Assembly: GCF_003751445.1 (NCBI RefSeq)
Contig: NZ_RJUU01000003.1
Coordinates: 62,001-126,000, forward strand
Direction of reading: 5' to 3'
Source of the DNA: Streptomyces sp. 840.1
Lineage (GTDB): Bacteria; Actinomycetota; Actinomycetes; Streptomycetales; Streptomycetaceae
Length of the DNA: 64,000 nt
Made by a program: the position numbers and the translations under genes. Numbering within the stretch: position 1 is the stretch's first letter; each line of letters opens with the position of its first letter. The notes beneath the pieces are model-generated. The model searched no databases, was not told the origin of the DNA, and saw only the letters and a list, made by a program, of their open reading frames with translations. Shown here piece after piece: positions 62,722-64,000 of this stretch.

Positions 62722-63851
62722 CGGAGGTCGCTCGCCTTGATGTAGCCGGAATCGACCAGCTGAGCGCGGTAGTTGCTCTTGTCGACGCTCACCGGGTCGA
62801 GCAGGAAGGCCGGCACGACCTTCTTCTCGTTGTCGTACGTCTTGGTGTCGTTGACCTCGGGCTTCTTGTCGTTGAGTACGGCGTCGGCCATCTGCACCGC
62901 CTGCTTGGCCAGTGCGCGGGTGCCCTTGTAGACGGTCTGCGTCTGCTGCCCCGCGATGATCGACTTCACGGAGGCGACCTCGGCGTCCTGGCCGGTGACG
63001 ACGGGGTAGGGCTTGGAGCCGGTGCCGTACCCGTCCGACTTCAGGGAGGAGATGACGCCGATCGAGATGCCGTCGTAGGGGGACAGCACGGCATCGACCT
63101 GGGCGGAGGAATAGGCGCTGGTCAGCAGGTCGTCCATGCGCTTCTGAGCCGTGCCGCCGTCCCAGCGCAGCGTGGTGATCTGGTCCAGCTTCGTCTGCTT
63201 GCTGCGGACGACCAGCTGCTTCTTGTCGATGTAGGGCTTGAGGCTCTTCCAGGCGCCCTGGAAGAAGTAGCGCGTGTTGTTGTCGTCCGGGGATCCGGCG
63301 AACAGTTCGATGTTGAACGGGCCCTTCTCGCTGCCGGACTTCAGGCCGAGCTTGTCGAGGATGTAGCCGGCCTGGAGTTCCCCGACCTTCTCGTTGTCGA
63401 AGGAGGCGTAGTAGTCGACGTCCGGGGTGCCCAGGATGAGCCGGTCGTAGGAGATGACCTTGATGCCCTGCTCCCCCGCCTGGTGCAGTACGTCGCTGAG
63501 TGCGCGGCCGTCGATGGCGGCGACGACGAGGACGTCCACCCCCTTGGTGATCATGTTCTCGATCTGCGAGACCTGCTGGTCGACGTCGTCCTCGCCGTAC
63601 TGCAGATTCGTCTTGTAGCCGAGCTTCTTGAACTCGGCGGCCATGTTCTTGCCGTCGGCTATCCAGCGTTCGGACGACTTGGTCGGCATGGCGATCCCGA
63701 TGGTGGAGCCCTTGCCGCCCGCCTTCTTCTCCTTGCTTCCGCCCTCGCCGCTCTGTCCGCAGGCGGCGAGCGTGACGGAGAGTGCGAGGGCGGTGAGGAC
63801 CGTGGCGGTCCGTGCGGCGCGCGGGACGGACGCGGTGGGTGAGGTGCGCAT
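62718..63851 (-). CDS. Sugar-binding lipoprotein of the ABC transporter (ChvE/XylF-like)
   Basis: From ATG 63851, with GGAGG 6 nt upstream, the protein has 377 residues. A lipoprotein signal ends in the lipobox LAAC with Cys31, so it is anchored outside the membrane. The periplasmic-binding fold (Peripla_BP_4) is seen in [53 protein letters not shown] and [16 protein letters not shown], as in ChvE and XylF that bind xylose, arabinose, galactose or glucose. The bound sugar cannot be fixed by eye. It is the first gene of the transporter operon. Confidence 0.95.
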   Translation of the reverse strand: MRTSPTASVPRAARTATVLTALALSVTLAACGQSGEGGSKEKKAGGKGSTIGIAMPTKSSERWIADGKNMAAEFKKLGYKTNLQYGEDDVDQQVSQIENMITKGVDVLVVAAIDGRALSDVLHQAGEQGIKVISYDRLILGTPDVDYYASFDNEKVGELQAGYILDKLGLKSGSEKGPFNIELFAGSPDDNNTRYFFQGAWKSLKPYIDKKQLVVRSKQTKLDQITTLRWDGGTAQKRMDDLLTSAYSSAQVDAVLSPYDGISIGVISSLKSDGYGTGSKPYPVVTGQDAEVASVKSIIAGQQTQTVYKGTRALAKQAVQMADAVLNDKKPEVNDTKTYDNEKKVVPAFLLDPVSVDKSNYRAQLVDSGYIKASDLR

Positions 63852-63908
63852 ATCGATCCTCCGGGTGCGAGGCAGACGGCTGGGCGGGCCGAGGATGCCC
63901 CTCATCGC

Positions 63909-63926
63909 TGTTCGGTATATCGGACA
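63909..63926. promoter_or_regulatory. Inverted repeat upstream of the sugar transporter
   Basis: TGTTCGGTATATCGGACA has half-sites TGT[TC]CG[GA]TA that match at 7 of 9 positions, with a TATA core, about 58 bp before the binding-protein start. It could be a repressor site overlapping the -10 region. Confidence 0.45.
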
Positions 63927-64000
63927 TGGTTCGGATACTGGGCGGTCGGAGAGCACCCGGCTCAGCAGGCAGCCGTCTCCGGCATCCGTACGGACCGGCC

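Noticed and set aside
60247..62745. Plus-strand frame of about 830 codons opposite the ABC transporter
   Set aside because: It is Asp/Glu/Val-rich antisense sequence; the minus strand carries the full ATPase and permease motifs.
1..64000. tRNA, rRNA and phage attachment sites
   Set aside because: I looked for cloverleaf-like and conserved rRNA segments and integrase genes and found none I could support.

Overview
The window is actinobacterial and almost certainly Streptomyces. It has very high GC, strong third-position GC bias, GTG and TTG starts behind clear GAGG-type ribosome sites, rare TTA codons, secreted glycan hydrolases and multidomain PKS/NRPS genes. No rRNA, tRNA or CRISPR array was seen. 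All calls come from reading the sequence; no database search was run.

Left part (about 1-11.8 kb): a deoxysugar/glycan catabolic locus. After the tail of a beta-helix protein and a poorly coding stretch come a FadR-type GntR repressor, an acetylxylan-esterase-like hydrolase, an amidohydrolase lactonase, a 637-residue protein of unknown function, an aldo/keto reductase of the L-fucose dehydrogenase type, a frameshifted FAD oxidoreductase, a type-B carboxylesterase and a secreted alpha/beta hydrolase. Three copies of an inverted repeat CATCG-N5-CGATG lie before the repressor, before the esterase and between the divergent lactonase and unknown gene. They look like the operators of this regulon.

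Middle (11.8-40.8 kb): specialised metabolism. An acyl-CoA ligase and a divergent PucR-like regulator precede a single-gene PKS (ligase-ACP-KS-AT-DH-KR-ACP-TE) divergent from a methyltransferase-like gene. Next to it is a complete polycyclic tetramate macrolactam (PTM) cluster of the frontalamide/alteramide type, read right to left: sterol-desaturase-like hydroxylase (ftdA), iterative PKS-NRPS with an ornithine-like adenylation code (ftdB), two phytoene-dehydrogenase-like oxidoreductases (ftdC, ftdD), a medium-chain reductase (ftdE) and a P450 (ftdF). ftdA, ftdB and the neighbouring PKS each carry an in-frame TTA codon, which suggests bldA control.

Right part (40.8-64 kb): a TetR regulator with an alpha/beta hydrolase and palindromic operators, a secreted GH87-type alpha-1,3-glucanase, a complete IS481-family element with a GCTAGT target duplication, a DUF1707 protein, a Tat-exported GH78 alpha-L-rhamnosidase behind LacI-type palindromes, an F420-type oxidoreductase, a GNAT acetyltransferase, a stand-alone MurE-like ligase, a secreted S1 protease behind a CebR-like palindrome, a small Cys-containing unknown protein, a second type-B carboxylesterase and a ChvE/GguAB-type sugar ABC transporter. 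Together the flanks suggest a soil saprophyte taking apart rhamnose/fucose-containing and fungal alpha-glucans around a tetramate cluster.
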